Source: Lewinellaceae bacterium (GTDB lineage Bacteria > Bacteroidota > Bacteroidia > Chitinophagales > Saprospiraceae). From it: a stretch of DNA of 64,000 nucleotides. This document shows, piece after piece, positions 43,931 through 56,700 of this stretch (its first letter is position 1; each line of letters starts with the position of its first letter). The translations under genes were made by a program, and so were the position numbers. A model generated the notes under the pieces. It was not told the DNA's origin, did not search any database, and saw only the letters and a program-made list of their open reading frames with translations. The stretch lies in contig JACJYH010000004.1 in assembly GCA_020636195.1 (NCBI GenBank), forward strand, positions 388,461 to 452,460, written 5' to 3'.

Positions 43931-43953
43931 TATATTGACAAAGCCAATGCACT

Positions 43954-44622
43954 ATGTATAAGTTCTTGTTTTATTTCCTTTCGATGTTATTTTCAATTTC
44001 ATCAGCTAATGGACAGTTTGGTTTACGATTAAAAACACACTCTAATAAGCTAAGAAACATCAATGCAGAATTGGCAGCTGCTCATAGTACTAACACAACA
44101 TTGTATCATCGTGAGTATGAGGCAGGAATTGATTATTGGTTTAGATTAACTAAAAGCAGAATTGAATTTACACCAGAATTATCTGTGGGATATTCATCAC
44201 AAAGTATTTCTGAATTGCCTGATTTTGAATCAACACTTTGGAAATATAATGTTCTCTTAAATATCCAAATTTATGCCTTAGATTTAGAAGGTGACTGCAA
44301 TTGTCCTACTTTTTCAAAACAAGGCGCAACCATCAATAAAGGTTTATTTTTCCAACTGGTGCCCAAATTGACATACAACAATGAGAAATTACAGGAAAAT
44401 CAAAACTCAACCAGTTTAAATCAATGGACGTATGGAGTTGGAATTGGTATGGGATTGGATATAGGCGTCAGTGATTTATTGACGGTGAGCCCGATTGTAA
44501 CATATTTCATCAACTCTTCATTCAATTCGCAGTGGGTTCCTGGTGTTGATGATAATCCTTCTCAGCTACAGTTTGCATTACGATTTGGATTCAGGCCTGA
44601 TTACGCACATCGGCGAAGATAG
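43954..44622 (+). CDS. Outer membrane beta-barrel-like protein
   Basis: A 222-residue exported protein: signal peptide (about 1-20, ending ANGQ), then alternating amphipathic strands (EAGIDYWFRLT, IEFTPELSVGYS, YNVLLNIQIYAL, LFFQLVPKLTY, YGVGIGMGLDIG, LQFALRFGFRP) typical of an eight-stranded barrel. Two cysteines (CNC) sit in a loop. No specific family recognised. It begins 24 bases after the lolA terminator and precedes the helicase gene by 14 bases. Confidence 0.75.
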   Translation: MYKFLFYFLSMLFSISSANGQFGLRLKTHSNKLRNINAELAAAHSTNTTLYHREYEAGIDYWFRLTKSRIEFTPELSVGYSSQSISELPDFESTLWKYNVLLNIQIYALDLEGDCNCPTFSKQGATINKGLFFQLVPKLTYNNEKLQENQNSTSLNQWTYGVGIGMGLDIGVSDLLTVSPIVTYFINSSFNSQWVPGVDDNPSQLQFALRFGFRPDYAHRRR

Positions 44623-44636
44623 GAAAGAGTCATCTT

Positions 44637-45923
44637 ATGAAAACACTCCTTCTGAGTAAAGATTTTCATGATATCCTCAATGAAATAGAGCATTGCTCTG
44701 ATCATTACCTTATCACAGGTCGTGCTGGAACCGGAAAGTCCACACTTCTTCAATTATTCAAACAGACTACACACAAAAAAGTGGTTTTACTGGCACCAAC
44801 AGGTGTTGCAGCATTGAATATACGAGGACAAACCATTCATTCTTTCTTCGGATTTCCTCCGAGAATTTTGAATGCTTCTGAGATAAAACGGAAGTCAAAT
44901 TATGGAATATTCCTAAATATTGATACTATTGTCATTGACGAAGTTTCCATGGTGAGATCAGACATCCTTGATAATATTGATGTATCTCTCAGGGTACAAC
45001 GAGGCAACCCAATGCCATTTGGAGGCGTTCAAATGATATTTTTCGGAGATTTATTCCAGTTACCTCCAGTTGTGGCGAGCCAATTTGAAAAACAATATTT
45101 TAGTACAGTCTATGAATCAGCATATTTTTTTTCAGCTAAAATATGGCAAGAAAAACAACCCATTGTATTGGAATTGAGACACATATATAGACAAGAAGAG
45201 CGTATTTTCATTGACTTATTGGATAAAATTAGAACCGGAACGATGGAATTTGACGATTTTCAATTGATCAATGAAAGATTTATTCCTATTCAAAATAGTG
45301 AAGAATTTTTTATAACGTTGTGCAGTAGAAATGATATTGCACGACATATAAATGAAGAAAAGTTGAACGAACTTCGTTCTGTAGCCCACCAGTTCCAAGC
45401 AAAAATAGAAGGAGAATTCAGTCCACAATTGTTTCCAACTGACTTTGTCCTTTCTTTAAAAGTAGGCGCACAAGTCATGTTCGTTAAAAATGATCCATTG
45501 AAACGCTTTGTCAATGGGAGCCTTGGAACTGTTTCTAAAATCTTCGATGACAAAGTTTATGTAACGTTACATCATGGTTCTGAAACAGAAATAATTGTGG
45601 AATCCGCAGAATGGGAATATATCAAATATGATTATTCAGATAAAAATCCAAAGGAGATTAATGTTAAAGTATTAGGCGTTTTTTCGCAGTTACCACTGAA
45701 GTTAGCTTGGGCGATCACAATCCACAAGAGTCAAGGAAAAACGTTTGACTCTGTTCTGATTAATATGGGAAAAGGAGCATTTGAAAGTGGACAGGCGTAT
45801 GTGGCATTGAGTAGATGTAGGACTTTGGATGGCGTGTTTTTACAATCACCATTGCAACAAAAAGACATCATAGTAGACAATAGGATAGTTGAATATTATG
45901 AAAATTTAAAATATATCAATTGA
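44637..45923 (+). CDS. Pif1/RecD-like helicase
   Basis: A 428-residue superfamily 1 helicase. Walker A is GRAGTGKS (28-35), followed by APTGVAAL, Walker B VIDEVSM (D101, E102) and motif III FFGDLFQLPPV. The C-terminal motifs include GAQVMFVKND, the SH3-like insert and ITIHKSQGKTFDSV, then YVALSRCRTLDG. This is the compact Pif1-like ATPase common in Bacteroidota, lacking an N-terminal nuclease. It probably unwinds structured DNA such as stalled forks. No mobile-element partners nearby. Confidence 0.93.
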   Translation: MKTLLLSKDFHDILNEIEHCSDHYLITGRAGTGKSTLLQLFKQTTHKKVVLLAPTGVAALNIRGQTIHSFFGFPPRILNASEIKRKSNYGIFLNIDTIVIDEVSMVRSDILDNIDVSLRVQRGNPMPFGGVQMIFFGDLFQLPPVVASQFEKQYFSTVYESAYFFSAKIWQEKQPIVLELRHIYRQEERIFIDLLDKIRTGTMEFDDFQLINERFIPIQNSEEFFITLCSRNDIARHINEEKLNELRSVAHQFQAKIEGEFSPQLFPTDFVLSLKVGAQVMFVKNDPLKRFVNGSLGTVSKIFDDKVYVTLHHGSETEIIVESAEWEYIKYDYSDKNPKEINVKVLGVFSQLPLKLAWAITIHKSQGKTFDSVLINMGKGAFESGQAYVALSRCRTLDGVFLQSPLQQKDIIVDNRIVEYYENLKYIN

Positions 45924-45948
45924 TAAAATATTCTTCAGAGATTTTTCG

Positions 45949-45956
45949 TATCTTTG
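45949..45956 (+). promoter_or_regulatory. Putative serine hydrolase gene -7 element
   Basis: TATCTTTG fits TAnnTTTG, 19 bases before the ATG at 45976. Confidence 0.45.
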
Positions 45957-45975
45957 TTTAGTATTTCAATATATT

Positions 45976-47073
45976 ATGTGTCCAAAGTACTTGTATTTCT
46001 TCCTAGGTTGGTTTTTGTTGCCTTGCTCGTTACTTGGTCAACAAGAACAATTGAAAGATGAAATAAGAAAAATCATCCAATACGATACTGAGATTTCATA
46101 TAAAAACACGCCCGGTTTCATTATAGGGATTATTGACCAAGATTCTAACTATATTATCCCTTTCGGAACGGCAGATATCAATTCTAATGAAGCACTGAAC
46201 CCTTCGGATGCGTTCGAATTAGGTAGTGTTTCCAAGACTTTTACCGCAGCTTTGATTTCAATATTAGTCAATGCTGGACAACTCAGTTACGAAGATTTAG
46301 TCAATGATATCATTCCTTCAAATTATAAAAATGATAGACTTAGATATTTAAAAATATCCGATCTATTAAACCACACCAGCGGATTTCCGAAAAGACCAAA
46401 AGATTTTGGAAAAAGGGAGACATCGTACAATGATCCATATAAAAACTATACTAAGGAGCATTTACTGAATTACTACAGGTCTTTTATTCCAAAGGTCAGA
46501 AAGTTTGAATATTCTCATATCAATTACGCACTATTGGAGATCATTATTGAAAATATTACACAAATGAGTTTTGATCAAGCACTGTCACAATATCTATTAG
46601 AACCACTTGAGATGACTTCTACATTTGGAATAAAAGAAAGTGAAGCGATGCCAATATTGACAAATGGATACGATAAAGCCGGCAAGGTTTCTACACCTTG
46701 GAGTTTTCAATCATTTACAGGGTCTGAAGGATTACATTCTAATTTGACTGATCTCATGTCTTTTGTGCATGCACAATTGGGAGAGAGTCATACGTCACTG
46801 GATGAAATCCTCTATAAAAATATAACAAAGGAAACAAGCACTTTCAATGAAAAACTATCAATTTCCGATGGATGGCACACAGTCAACATCAAAAATGGGG
46901 ATTTATATGTGCATACAGGACGTACAGGTGGGCATAGCGTCTATATAGGTATGGTGAAAGAAACAAAAACTGCAGCCATTGTCCTATCAAACTCATTTTA
47001 TGGTACAGGAGACTTAGGCACACTGATTTTAAGAATGATCAATCAAAATTGGAAACGCAATCCTAATCAATAA
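45976..47073 (+). CDS. Serine hydrolase of the beta-lactamase/DD-peptidase fold
   Basis: A 365-residue exported protein (signal peptide about 1-20, ending LLGQ). The SxxK motif is S84-V-S-K87, and the third motif is H313-T-G. The second motif reads Y179-S-H181, where class C enzymes and most relatives have Y-x-N; the histidine in place of asparagine is unusual. It is more probably an esterase or peptidase than an antibiotic-hydrolysing lactamase. Its stop codon overlaps the ATG of the SUI1-family gene, an odd pairing with no obvious functional link. Confidence 0.88.
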   Translation: MCPKYLYFFLGWFLLPCSLLGQQEQLKDEIRKIIQYDTEISYKNTPGFIIGIIDQDSNYIIPFGTADINSNEALNPSDAFELGSVSKTFTAALISILVNAGQLSYEDLVNDIIPSNYKNDRLRYLKISDLLNHTSGFPKRPKDFGKRETSYNDPYKNYTKEHLLNYYRSFIPKVRKFEYSHINYALLEIIIENITQMSFDQALSQYLLEPLEMTSTFGIKESEAMPILTNGYDKAGKVSTPWSFQSFTGSEGLHSNLTDLMSFVHAQLGESHTSLDEILYKNITKETSTFNEKLSISDGWHTVNIKNGDLYVHTGRTGGHSVYIGMVKETKTAAIVLSNSFYGTGDLGTLILRMINQNWKRNPNQ

Positions 47074-47417
47074 TGGCAAAGGAGAAAATACTAAGTTGGG
47101 ATGATTTCCAAGCTATGGGCGACCCATCGAAGGTTGCCGACGATGTCAAAGAAAATACCAAAGAAACCCATCTTCAATCAGAACTTCGGATACATTTAGA
47201 TAGAAAACAAAGAGGAGGTAAAGAGGTAACTCTTGTTAAAGGGTTTCAGGGAAAGAATGACATCTTAGAAGAATTGGGCAAGTCACTAAAACTAAAGTGT
47301 GGTGTAGGAGGTTCAGTCAAGGATGGAGAGATTATTTTACAAGGAAATCAGCGAGAAAAAGTAATGCAATTATTGCAAAAATTGGGCTATAATAGAGTAA
47401 AAAAATCTGGCGGTTAA
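47073..47417 (+). CDS. SUI1/eIF1-family translation factor, YciH-like
   Basis: A 114-residue protein. The SUI1 domain occupies about residues 35-108: LRIHLDRKQRGGKEVTLVKGF, a helix DILEELGKSLKLKCGVGGSV with the conserved glycine turn, then KDGEIILQGNQREKVMQLL. The family is related to eukaryotic eIF1 and bacterial YciH, a fidelity factor for initiation. The N-terminal 35 residues are charged and probably flexible. Start ATG overlaps the upstream stop by one base. Confidence 0.93.
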   Translation: MAKEKILSWDDFQAMGDPSKVADDVKENTKETHLQSELRIHLDRKQRGGKEVTLVKGFQGKNDILEELGKSLKLKCGVGGSVKDGEIILQGNQREKVMQLLQKLGYNRVKKSGG

Positions 47418-47564
47418 TTAAAATATAATTTTGTTGAATAATTATTTTTAATATTTTTTGATATTTTATTTTGAAATATTAGTATTTTTAAAATAATATA
47501 TTGAAACCATAGTATCTTGCTTCAAAGTTAAAAAACTGCACATCTATTTTTTTTTATTAAATAC

Positions 47565-47595
47565 TTGTTAATATCATTTTAACAATTTACCTTTA
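47565..47595 (+). promoter_or_regulatory. Putative promoter of the giant adhesin gene
   Basis: TTGTTA (47565) begins an inverted repeat (TTGTTA/TAACAA, 47565-47585) and can supply a -33 TTG. TACCTTTA (47588-47595) approximates the -7 box 20 bases later. It leaves a leader of about 105 bases before ATG 47707, with a comparatively GC-rich stretch. Confidence 0.4.
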
Positions 47596-47706
47596 CCACC
47601 ATAATACATCTAGTTCCCGATGTATCCTTGCCAGACAGACGGCTTTCCCCTTACGAAAAGAAGATGCGACAGTGCATTGAATCATTCATTAATTTAATTT
47701 CTTTTG

Positions 47707-50700
47707 ATGAAAAAGTTTTTACCTATCATTGTTTTTTTATTCAATATAGCTGGAATCCATCTTTTCGGTGGCAGTCCCGGCGTGACAAATGTGGCATACA
47801 CTTTCTGCTCTCTCGACATTTCGGGTGAACAGATAATCAAACATGATGTGATTCCACTGCATGTAGTGACAGCTAGTACCGATTGTAATAATCCAACGAA
47901 TATCACGAGTATTTCGGATACTGATTTTCTCAATGGTGGTACCAGCTACTATTATTCTGTGGATTTAGCTGCGGGGGAAAGTGTTGTATTTACAAGTCCT
48001 AACGCTACAGTCTTCGCCACTGATTGTGCTGGTGGAACTGCACCTTTGGCACCTATTTGTAATTCTGGGGGAGAGACTGTTGTCATTAGAGTAACACCTG
48101 TGAACCCAGGTACTTACACAGTCTCGGCAACCATATACTCACTTTCAGTTGACTTGACTCTATCTGAAAGCAGCAATACCGTTGATGATGGAATCGTTTG
48201 TTTTGGAGATCAGTTTTCATTATTAGCAACGCCACAAGGTTCTTCAGGATATACTTACGCTTGGAGCGGCCCTTATAGCCCAACAGGTTCAAATCCAACT
48301 TTGACTCATATTAACAACTCAAACAATGGTGTGCAAACTTATACGGTAACTGTCACAGATGTCAATAGTTGTACAGCATCTTCTACAGTAGATGTTACCT
48401 TAGCGGGTGACATTGGTTTTTCTATCGCACCGGTAGATAATACCCTTTGTGAAGGTGATGTGTTGACCATGAATATCACGTGGTCCGTAGGAAGTGGTGG
48501 CTCGTATGATTACTCATGGTTTTTAAATGGTACTTCTATCAGTACTGATGCTCCACCACTCGTTATTGACCCCGTTGATCCTTCACATTCGGGTACCTAC
48601 GAACTTGTAGCAACAGATCAGGTTACTGGTTGCTCTTCATCTGCAACTTATTCCACTGTCACAGTTAATGCTTTACCAACGGTCGATAACATTACTGACA
48701 GTGATGCGGATGATGTTATTTGTTACAATGATATGTTTACCTTGAACGCAATGACTTCAGGAAGTACCATTAGCATGTATCATTGGGAAGGAGATAATGG
48801 AACTACATACACTGGAAATCCAATAAACATTACAAATACTGCAACTGCTACTGGAACGGTCATGTATGGACTGACTGTGACTGATGTTAATGGTTGCTCG
48901 AATACGGGAACTTATACCGTTACACTATTAGAGCAGATTTTATTTACCATTTCAGCGGATGAAGATAGTGGAACTGCACCAAATGATAATAATCTTTGTG
49001 AAGGTGATGAACTCACTTTTGACCTCAGCTTTACATCTGGGGATACCGGTGATTTTTCATATGAATGGTCAAGTACAGGAGGATTTACAAGCACAGACGC
49101 ACCTCCACTTATTATTTCATCAGTGGATAATTCTCATGCAGGCACGTATACAGTTACAGTAACAGATAATACAAGTGGTTGTACCAGCAGCGCTACCTAT
49201 GGTACAATTATCATTCATGCACTTCCTACCATCACCATCAACCATACTGAGATGAGTGGTGTAGGTAATAATGATATGAATGTTTGTGAAAATTATGATA
49301 ACCTTCAGTTTACAGTAACATTCAACACTGGAAGCAGCACAGGTGCGACTTACGAATGGGATCTTCCCGATGGAAGTACAAGTACTGATTATCCACTGAT
49401 CATAAACCCCGTAACGCCTTCTCATGCAGGTGATTATCTCGTTACAGTAACAGATGCGAATGGATGTACATCAAGTACAACATTTTCTGAGATTGTTGTA
49501 AATCCATTGCCTACAACTGATCCAACAACATTACATGCGTGTGAGACCAGCCTTGGCTCAGGTCAAGGAGAATTTACACTCACAGATGCTGAGTTATCTC
49601 CTGATTATCCTGATGGCAATCAAAATGATCTAGCAGATGTAGATGCAGGTTCAACCAATGTCACAGTGTCTTACCATACGACAATGGCAAATGCACAAAA
49701 CGACGTCGCTCCATTAGGATCACCTTATACAAGCGCAAACGGTTCGGTTTGGGCAAGGGTTGAAGATAACACAACAGGATGTTTCGAAGTGGCGGAGATA
49801 ACATTGATGGTAGAACCATTACCTACCGTGTCAAACACAACATTAAAGGCTTGTGAAGACCTACCTCCGGGATCCGGAACAGGATCATTTATATTGACGG
49901 ATGCAGAAGATGGTCCAAACTATCCTAACAATCAAAATGATGGAGCTGAGATAGACAATGGTAATGTTATGGATATAACCTTCCACCCATCTCAATCGGA
50001 TGCACAAATGAATCTCAGCGAAATAGATAAAAACACACCTTATACATCAGCAAATGGAACTATTTGGGCAAGGATTGAAGATCCAAATACAAAGTGTTTT
50101 AATGTTGCCCAAATAACACTTGAAGTTATTTTACCTCCGGCTGGTAGTATCACCACATTAAAAGAATGTGAAAATCCTGCCGGATCAGGAACTGCGGATT
50201 TTACATTGAATGATGCTGAATTAGCTCCGGATTTTCCTAATACAAACAGCAATGACGTAGCAGACATTGACAATGGACAAACGAGAACTGTAACTTATTA
50301 CAGCACTCAATCAGATGCAGAAAATGACACAGGACCAATAGGTGACGGCAGTTATCCTGATAATACTATAATTTATGCCAGAATTGTTGATGATGCTACT
50401 GGATGCTTTAGAGTAGTAGAAGTAACGTTGGATGTATTAGAAGCTCCTGCTCCTGAGATACAACACGATGGTAGCCCTGATGATTTCACAATTTGCCAAA
50501 ATGATCCATTTGATTTAACAATCGCATTAACAACAGGTACTGGGCCATATACCTACAATTGGGTACTTCCAAATGGATCTACCAATAGTGGATCTAGTAT
50601 ATCTGTATCTATGGCTGATCCTGCTGCTCACCATGGAGTATGGACGCTTACCGTCACAGACTCTAACGGCTGCACAGGTACAGATGATATAGCTATCACC

Positions 50701-53700
50701 GTAAATCCTGCAGCCATGCACTCAACATGTGCAGATGCGTTTGATGGTGGATCTAGTCCTACTGGAGTCACAGTTTCCGGAAATAACGAATGTGGTTCAA
50801 TGTCTGGAATTTGTGGAGCTGCTGGCGAGTCAACTGTATGGATTTCTTACACAGTACCACCAGAGGGTTTAAAGGAGATTTCTGTCACCCTAGACCTTCC
50901 TAACGGGGTTGTAATGGCTGGAGAAGGTGGATGTTCCGGTAGCATTGGAGACTGTTCTAATACAATATTTATAGACTGTCCAACAAAAGGTGCAACATAT
51001 TATTTTGCTGTTTCTTCGTCAAGAGCTGATGCTGGCGATTTTACCTTAATGATTAGAGCTGACCAACCTACATCAGATATTACAGGCCATACCTATGTTG
51101 ATCTTGACGCAAGTGGAACTTTCGGTGGAATCGATTCGGGTTTGACTGGTGTCCCACTACAGTTGGTAGCCGGATGCCCAGGAGATGGAACTGTTGTAGC
51201 AACAACCACTTCTGCAGATGATGGTAGCTATACGTTCACTGGAGTCCCTCCAGGTATGTATACAGTTCAGGTTGCCCAAGGACAACCCGGTGCACCGGAT
51301 GACAAACCTGTACCCGAAAATTGTTGTATTGAAATCGATCCATGTATGCCGGATGGCCCCTATACATGTGACCTTGGATGGCCGCCTCCAAATTGTACAT
51401 CTAATCCTTATTCTGTTGATAATCTTTGTGACGATGCGTATAATAATCCCCTATGTAATTTAACGGTTATTGAAGAATGGCCATGTGGTCAAAACCCAAG
51501 CGAATTTGGACCTTGGTTAAACCAAGCGCACTGTAATGGAGTCTTCCACAATACTTCTTTCTATGGATTTGTGGCCGGAACAGGTGATTATCAAATTGAA
51601 TTCACTATATTTGCTTGCGCAGGTACCGGCGTACAATATGGTATTTACGATGCTTGTGATCCACTTGCCGGACCTATCTGTGATGGGAATGCCAATACAG
51701 GTACAGTTACTGTCGATGCCAGTCAATTGGTCCCTTGTCAGGTCTATGTTTTTTGGATTGATGGATACAGCGGTTCAGTTTGTAGTTACTATGTACACGT
51801 TACTGGTGAATTCCATGAATGTCAGCTTCCACCAATCGAAGATATCATTTTAGAATCAGATTGTAATCCATTATGTCCATCCATTTCTTATCCTCAAACT
51901 ATTACGGCAATTGCCGATCCAGAGCTAGGAAATATTACCGGTGTTGATTTTCATTGGAAAATCACAGATCCAAATGGAAATATAGATGCTTTTGTTTACA
52001 ATGAATTGACCTTGGATTATATATTTCCGGAGGCAGGAACTTATGAAATATGTTTACAAACGTATCACCCATGCCCTCAATTTTCAGATCCTGTTTGCCG
52101 AGAATTTGAGTTTATTCCGTTAGTAGATCAATACATGGAATTCAAAGTGTGTACTGCAGACTTTCCATTTGACGGTGCTTTCGATGAAAATGGTGAGGAG
52201 ATTTTAGATGCCCATGAGAATCCGTGGGGATGGATTGGTGGTCCAATTACACTCGCCATGGTAAGGAGTGGAAATTTCCAATTCTCCAGTCCAAAAGTGA
52301 ATAAATGCGGGTGTTCTTATATTCAGACAGTTAGAATTCAAGAAGTGAAAACAGGTACCGGATATCAGCACATTGCTTTATGTCCGAGCGAAATACCATT
52401 TGCCATTGCGGATACTACATTTTCCACAAATGTCGATAGTTTCATCATTAGTTTGCCTGGTGTTACTACTAAAAATGGATGCGACACTGTCATCAGTCTT
52501 ACAACACGATTATTGGATATGGGTGGTCAAATCCGCCAATCAGCATGTATGGAAGATGGCATCAGGCTCTACTTCCAGATGCAAGCAGCATTTTTAAATG
52601 CAGATAGAGATAGTTTGAAATTTATTTGGAAGGATCCATCCGGTAATGTTATTGTGGACAACGATACCGATTCTACAGATGTGATAGTCCCAGTTACCCA
52701 GACAGGCTTATATAATTTGGATATCAGAGTTTATAAATTTGGTGATTCGTGTACCTTCAATTTCACCCACAATATGACGGTTATCAAACCAGATAAACCT
52801 GAGGCTGATAATTGGCAACTTAAGGTCTGTGAAAATGAAGGCAATATTACGTATGCCATATTGAATCCTGATCCAACTAAACAATATATATGGACAATTC
52901 CACCTACTGCTTCAAAAATTCAAGATGATAGCACCGGAACTATTATTATTCAATGGAATGGGCCGACTGGTGGTCAGGTTTGTGTGTTTGCCCGAGATTT
53001 CTGTGGAGATAGTCCACCAGAATGTATGACTGTGAATTATATTGACATGACAGATCCAGCCTTTGATATCATTGATGAAGTTTGTAAAGATGTGCCTGTT
53101 GTTGTGCAAGCCACGTCAACACATATCGCAGGAACGGTTTACAACTGGAATTTTAATGGTGGTACAACTACAGGTGGTACCAATGGTCCTGGCCCATATA
53201 ATGTATCATGGAATAATCCGGGAACAAAAATAGTTTCGCTTTCAGTCAATGAAAATGGTTGTATTTCCGGCCCTGCAATAGATAGTATAAAAGTAATTGA
53301 TCTACCTCCTGATGTTTCATTTGATTGTTCAGCTGACCAGACATCAGTTACTTTCACTTGGGATGATTATCCGGGTGCAACTTCTTACACTGTTAATGTC
53401 ATTAGTGCTCCAGCTGGATATACTACCAACCAAAATGGAAATTCATTTGTGGTAGGAAATCTGGGAGTGAACCAAAATGTAATTGCAGAATTAATTGTTA
53501 CAATTGACAGTCCATGTCCAAACCCTGCACCTGCTCAGTCGGATTGTACCACTCAAAACTGTATTCCTCCTGCTGTTGCCTTTACCGCAGTGAATGCTCT
53601 TTGTTTGGTGCCAAATACTCCGACTATTGATTTAAAACCAAATATTACTGTGACTCCTATGGATCCAGGAACCGGAGTATTTACAAGCACTCCAGTAGCC

Positions 53701-56700
53701 GGTGCCGTTACAGCCGCAGGTATCTTCGATCCAAATATTGCAGGTGTTGGTAGCCATAAAGTAACCTATACCTATACAACAGATTTAGGTTGTGTGGCCA
53801 AAAACGATATTACTATTGTTGTTAAGGAAACACCATCAGCAACATTTATTACTGACAAGGATTTAGCATGCGTTTCTGATCCTATCATAGTGACGTATAC
53901 TGGAGGAACTACCGGAGCAACGTATGCTTGGGACTTTGGTACTGATGTCATAGGAACATATAATGGAGCCGGACCGCATAGTGTCACTTGGAGCACACCA
54001 GGAAATCATACAATTAAATTGATTGTTACAAAAAATGGATGCCCTTCTGAAGAGGTCACTAAACAAATTACCTTAGATCCATTGCTTATAAAACCAGATA
54101 TAAAATGTGCTGATCAAAGAAAGGATGGCGTTACCTTTGGCTGGGAGTCTGTAGCGAATGCCACATCGTACGAAATTTATATTAATGGGGCACTACAAGG
54201 CACTCAAAATACATTAACCTATGATGTCAATGGATTAAATGAAAAAGAGTCAGTCATCATTAAAGTTGTCGCAATTTCAGACAATGAATGCCCTGATTCA
54301 GAATCTTCCAAAACATGTGTAGCAACAGCTTGCCAAGCAATCACCTTGACAATTCCAAACCCAAGCCAAAGTATTTGTTTGGATGCAAATGCAGCTAAAA
54401 TTCCTTTGGTGGTGAATATTACAGGTAACACCGGAGCAGGTACACCAACACAGATTTGGTCCGGTACAGGTGTAGACAATGCAACAAAAACTTTTGATCC
54501 TAAAGTTGCAGGAGTTGGCGCACATGATGTCAAAGTAGTTGTATTATATGATGACAATGCTTGTGCTGATTCTACTAATATGTTGATCACTGTTAAACAA
54601 GTTCCTACAGCAACATTTACAACTGTAGACCCGGTATGCTTTACTGATCCTGTCCACGTCACTTATACAGGTAATGCCGCCTCAGGCACCTACACATGGA
54701 CATTTGGATCCGATGTGGTAGGTACATACACTGGTAAAGGTCCACACGATGTCGTTTGGGGATCTCCTGGCACGAAAAGTATATCACTGACTGTGGTGAG
54801 TAATGGATGTACTTCGATACCGGTCACCAAAAATGTGACTCTTGATCCTACGCTAGAAGCACCAAAAGTAGAGTGTATTAATCAAAGAAAAGACGGAGTA
54901 ACCTTTAGTTGGAATGCCGTACAATATGCAAGCGGATATGATGTATTGATTGGAGGTGTCTCACAAGGTGTACAGACAAACACAACATTTGATATAAATG
55001 GATTGAATCAAGGTGACAAGGTAAGTATTGAAGTGGTTGCAGTCAGTTCAAACAAATGTCCTAATGTCTCTGCAATTCAGGAATGTGAAGCAACAGATTG
55101 TCCATCACCTACAGTGACATTGCCAGCTGATATTACTGTTTGTAATTATGCCAATGCACAAAAAGTTCCATTGACAGTAACCGTAAGTGGAAATGTTGGG
55201 GTTGGAACACCAGTAGAAACGTGGTCAGGTCCGGGAGTGGATAACGCCACAAAGACATTTGATCCGAATGTTGCCGGCGTGGGTACACATACTATCACTT
55301 TGAAATTGAGTTATGACAATGGTGAATGCGAAACAACTAAATCATTTAAGATAAAGGTGACCGCATTACCAATTGCTAAGTTCACTGCACCGGATACTAT
55401 TTGTGTTCAAGATCCATTGATTGTTACTTATACAGGTACAAAATCAGCAGATTTGGTATTGAATTGGTCCAATGATCCTGCAGTCAGAACCGATCTTGGA
55501 AACGATAAGTATGAGTTTAAATACAACACAGCAGGTACTTATACAATTAATCTTTCAGTTGACGCAAATGGTTGTACTTCAGTACCATTCAGTAAAAAAG
55601 TAGTGGTATCAGACGTCGTTCCAGCACCAGTTATTTCATGTACCACAACTTTGAGTTCGGTATCTTTCACTTGGAACTCTCAAGCTTGTTATAAGGATTT
55701 TGAACGTATAGTGAACGGAACAAGTGTTGGAAACAGCACTGCGCTGAGCTATGATGTCACTGGTTTAAATGAAGGTGATATGGTGAAATTGGAACTTCTT
55801 ACGACTTCAGATTGTCCTTGTCCGGTACCTGATGCTTCCTTAGAATGTGTGGCTAAAAATTGTCCTGATGTCAAATTGACATTGACTCCTGCTCAGTCAC
55901 AGATTTGTTATACAACTGACATCACTACATCAATCCAAATCACGGCAACGGTGACAGGAAATACAGCTGGTGGCAAAGGAACGTGGTCTGGTCCAAATAT
56001 TGATCAAAATGGAGTCTTTAATCCAAAAGCGGCAGGTATCGGAGTACATCAATTTACCTATACTTATGATGACAGCAATTGCCAATACAAAGCAGTCACT
56101 ACCATCAATGTAACTCCTGTTCCACAGATTACTTGGGAAATTGAGAATCCAATATGTTACAATCAAACGACTGGAACTTTCAGCTATACGATTGACAATG
56201 GAACAGAACCATATGTTACCAAAGTAGATAATAATGTAGTTTCCAATGGTCAGGCAACAGGCATCATTATTGGACAACATCAAGTTATTGTTACAGACGC
56301 CAATGGTTGTATCGTGACGGATAATTTTGAAATCACTGGAGAAAATAAACCAACTGCAGATATTACCGGTCCTAATATTGTGCAACTAAGTGAATCAAGT
56401 ACCCATATTCTTTCGTTCAATGGTATTAATTTAACCCAGATAGATTCTATTGTTTGGATACAAAATGGCGTGAGAGTTTGTGAAACTGATATTAAATGTT
56501 TGCAACTTGATCAAACTCCAGCTTTGGGTGATTATGTGATAGATGTAACGATTTACTATAGTGGCGCTTGTAGCATAACAACACAACATAAATTTATTGT
56601 TACTGATCGATACGATATATATTTCCCAACAATATTCTACCCAGACAGCAAGTCCCAGAATCATTTGTTCTATATCACTTCCAATGATCCGTCATTGTGG

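Noticed and set aside
44637..45923. The Pif1-like helicase as part of a mobile or defence island.
   Set aside because: Neighbours are housekeeping and envelope genes; no transposase, integrase, nuclease or toxin partner lies nearby.
45976..47073. Reading the serine hydrolase as an antibiotic-resistance beta-lactamase.
   Set aside because: Only the fold-level motifs match; the Y-x-N motif is altered and this superfamily is dominated by esterases and peptidases.
47628..47828. A 66-residue frame starting before the giant adhesin.
   Set aside because: It overlaps the adhesin signal peptide in another frame; the adhesin start has a clear leader and this frame has no recognisable feature.
49537..50470. 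Spaced repeats that could suggest a CRISPR array.
   Set aside because: The period (312-315 bases) and codon-level periodicity show protein-domain repeats inside one open frame; no short direct repeats with unique spacers were found.
54219..54662. A 147-residue minus-strand frame inside the adhesin gene.
   Set aside because: Antisense shadow of a repetitive Thr/Val-rich coding sequence with no independent start signal.
55930..56385. A 151-residue minus-strand frame inside the adhesin gene.
   Set aside because: Antisense shadow; composition is odd for a real protein and it lacks any motif.
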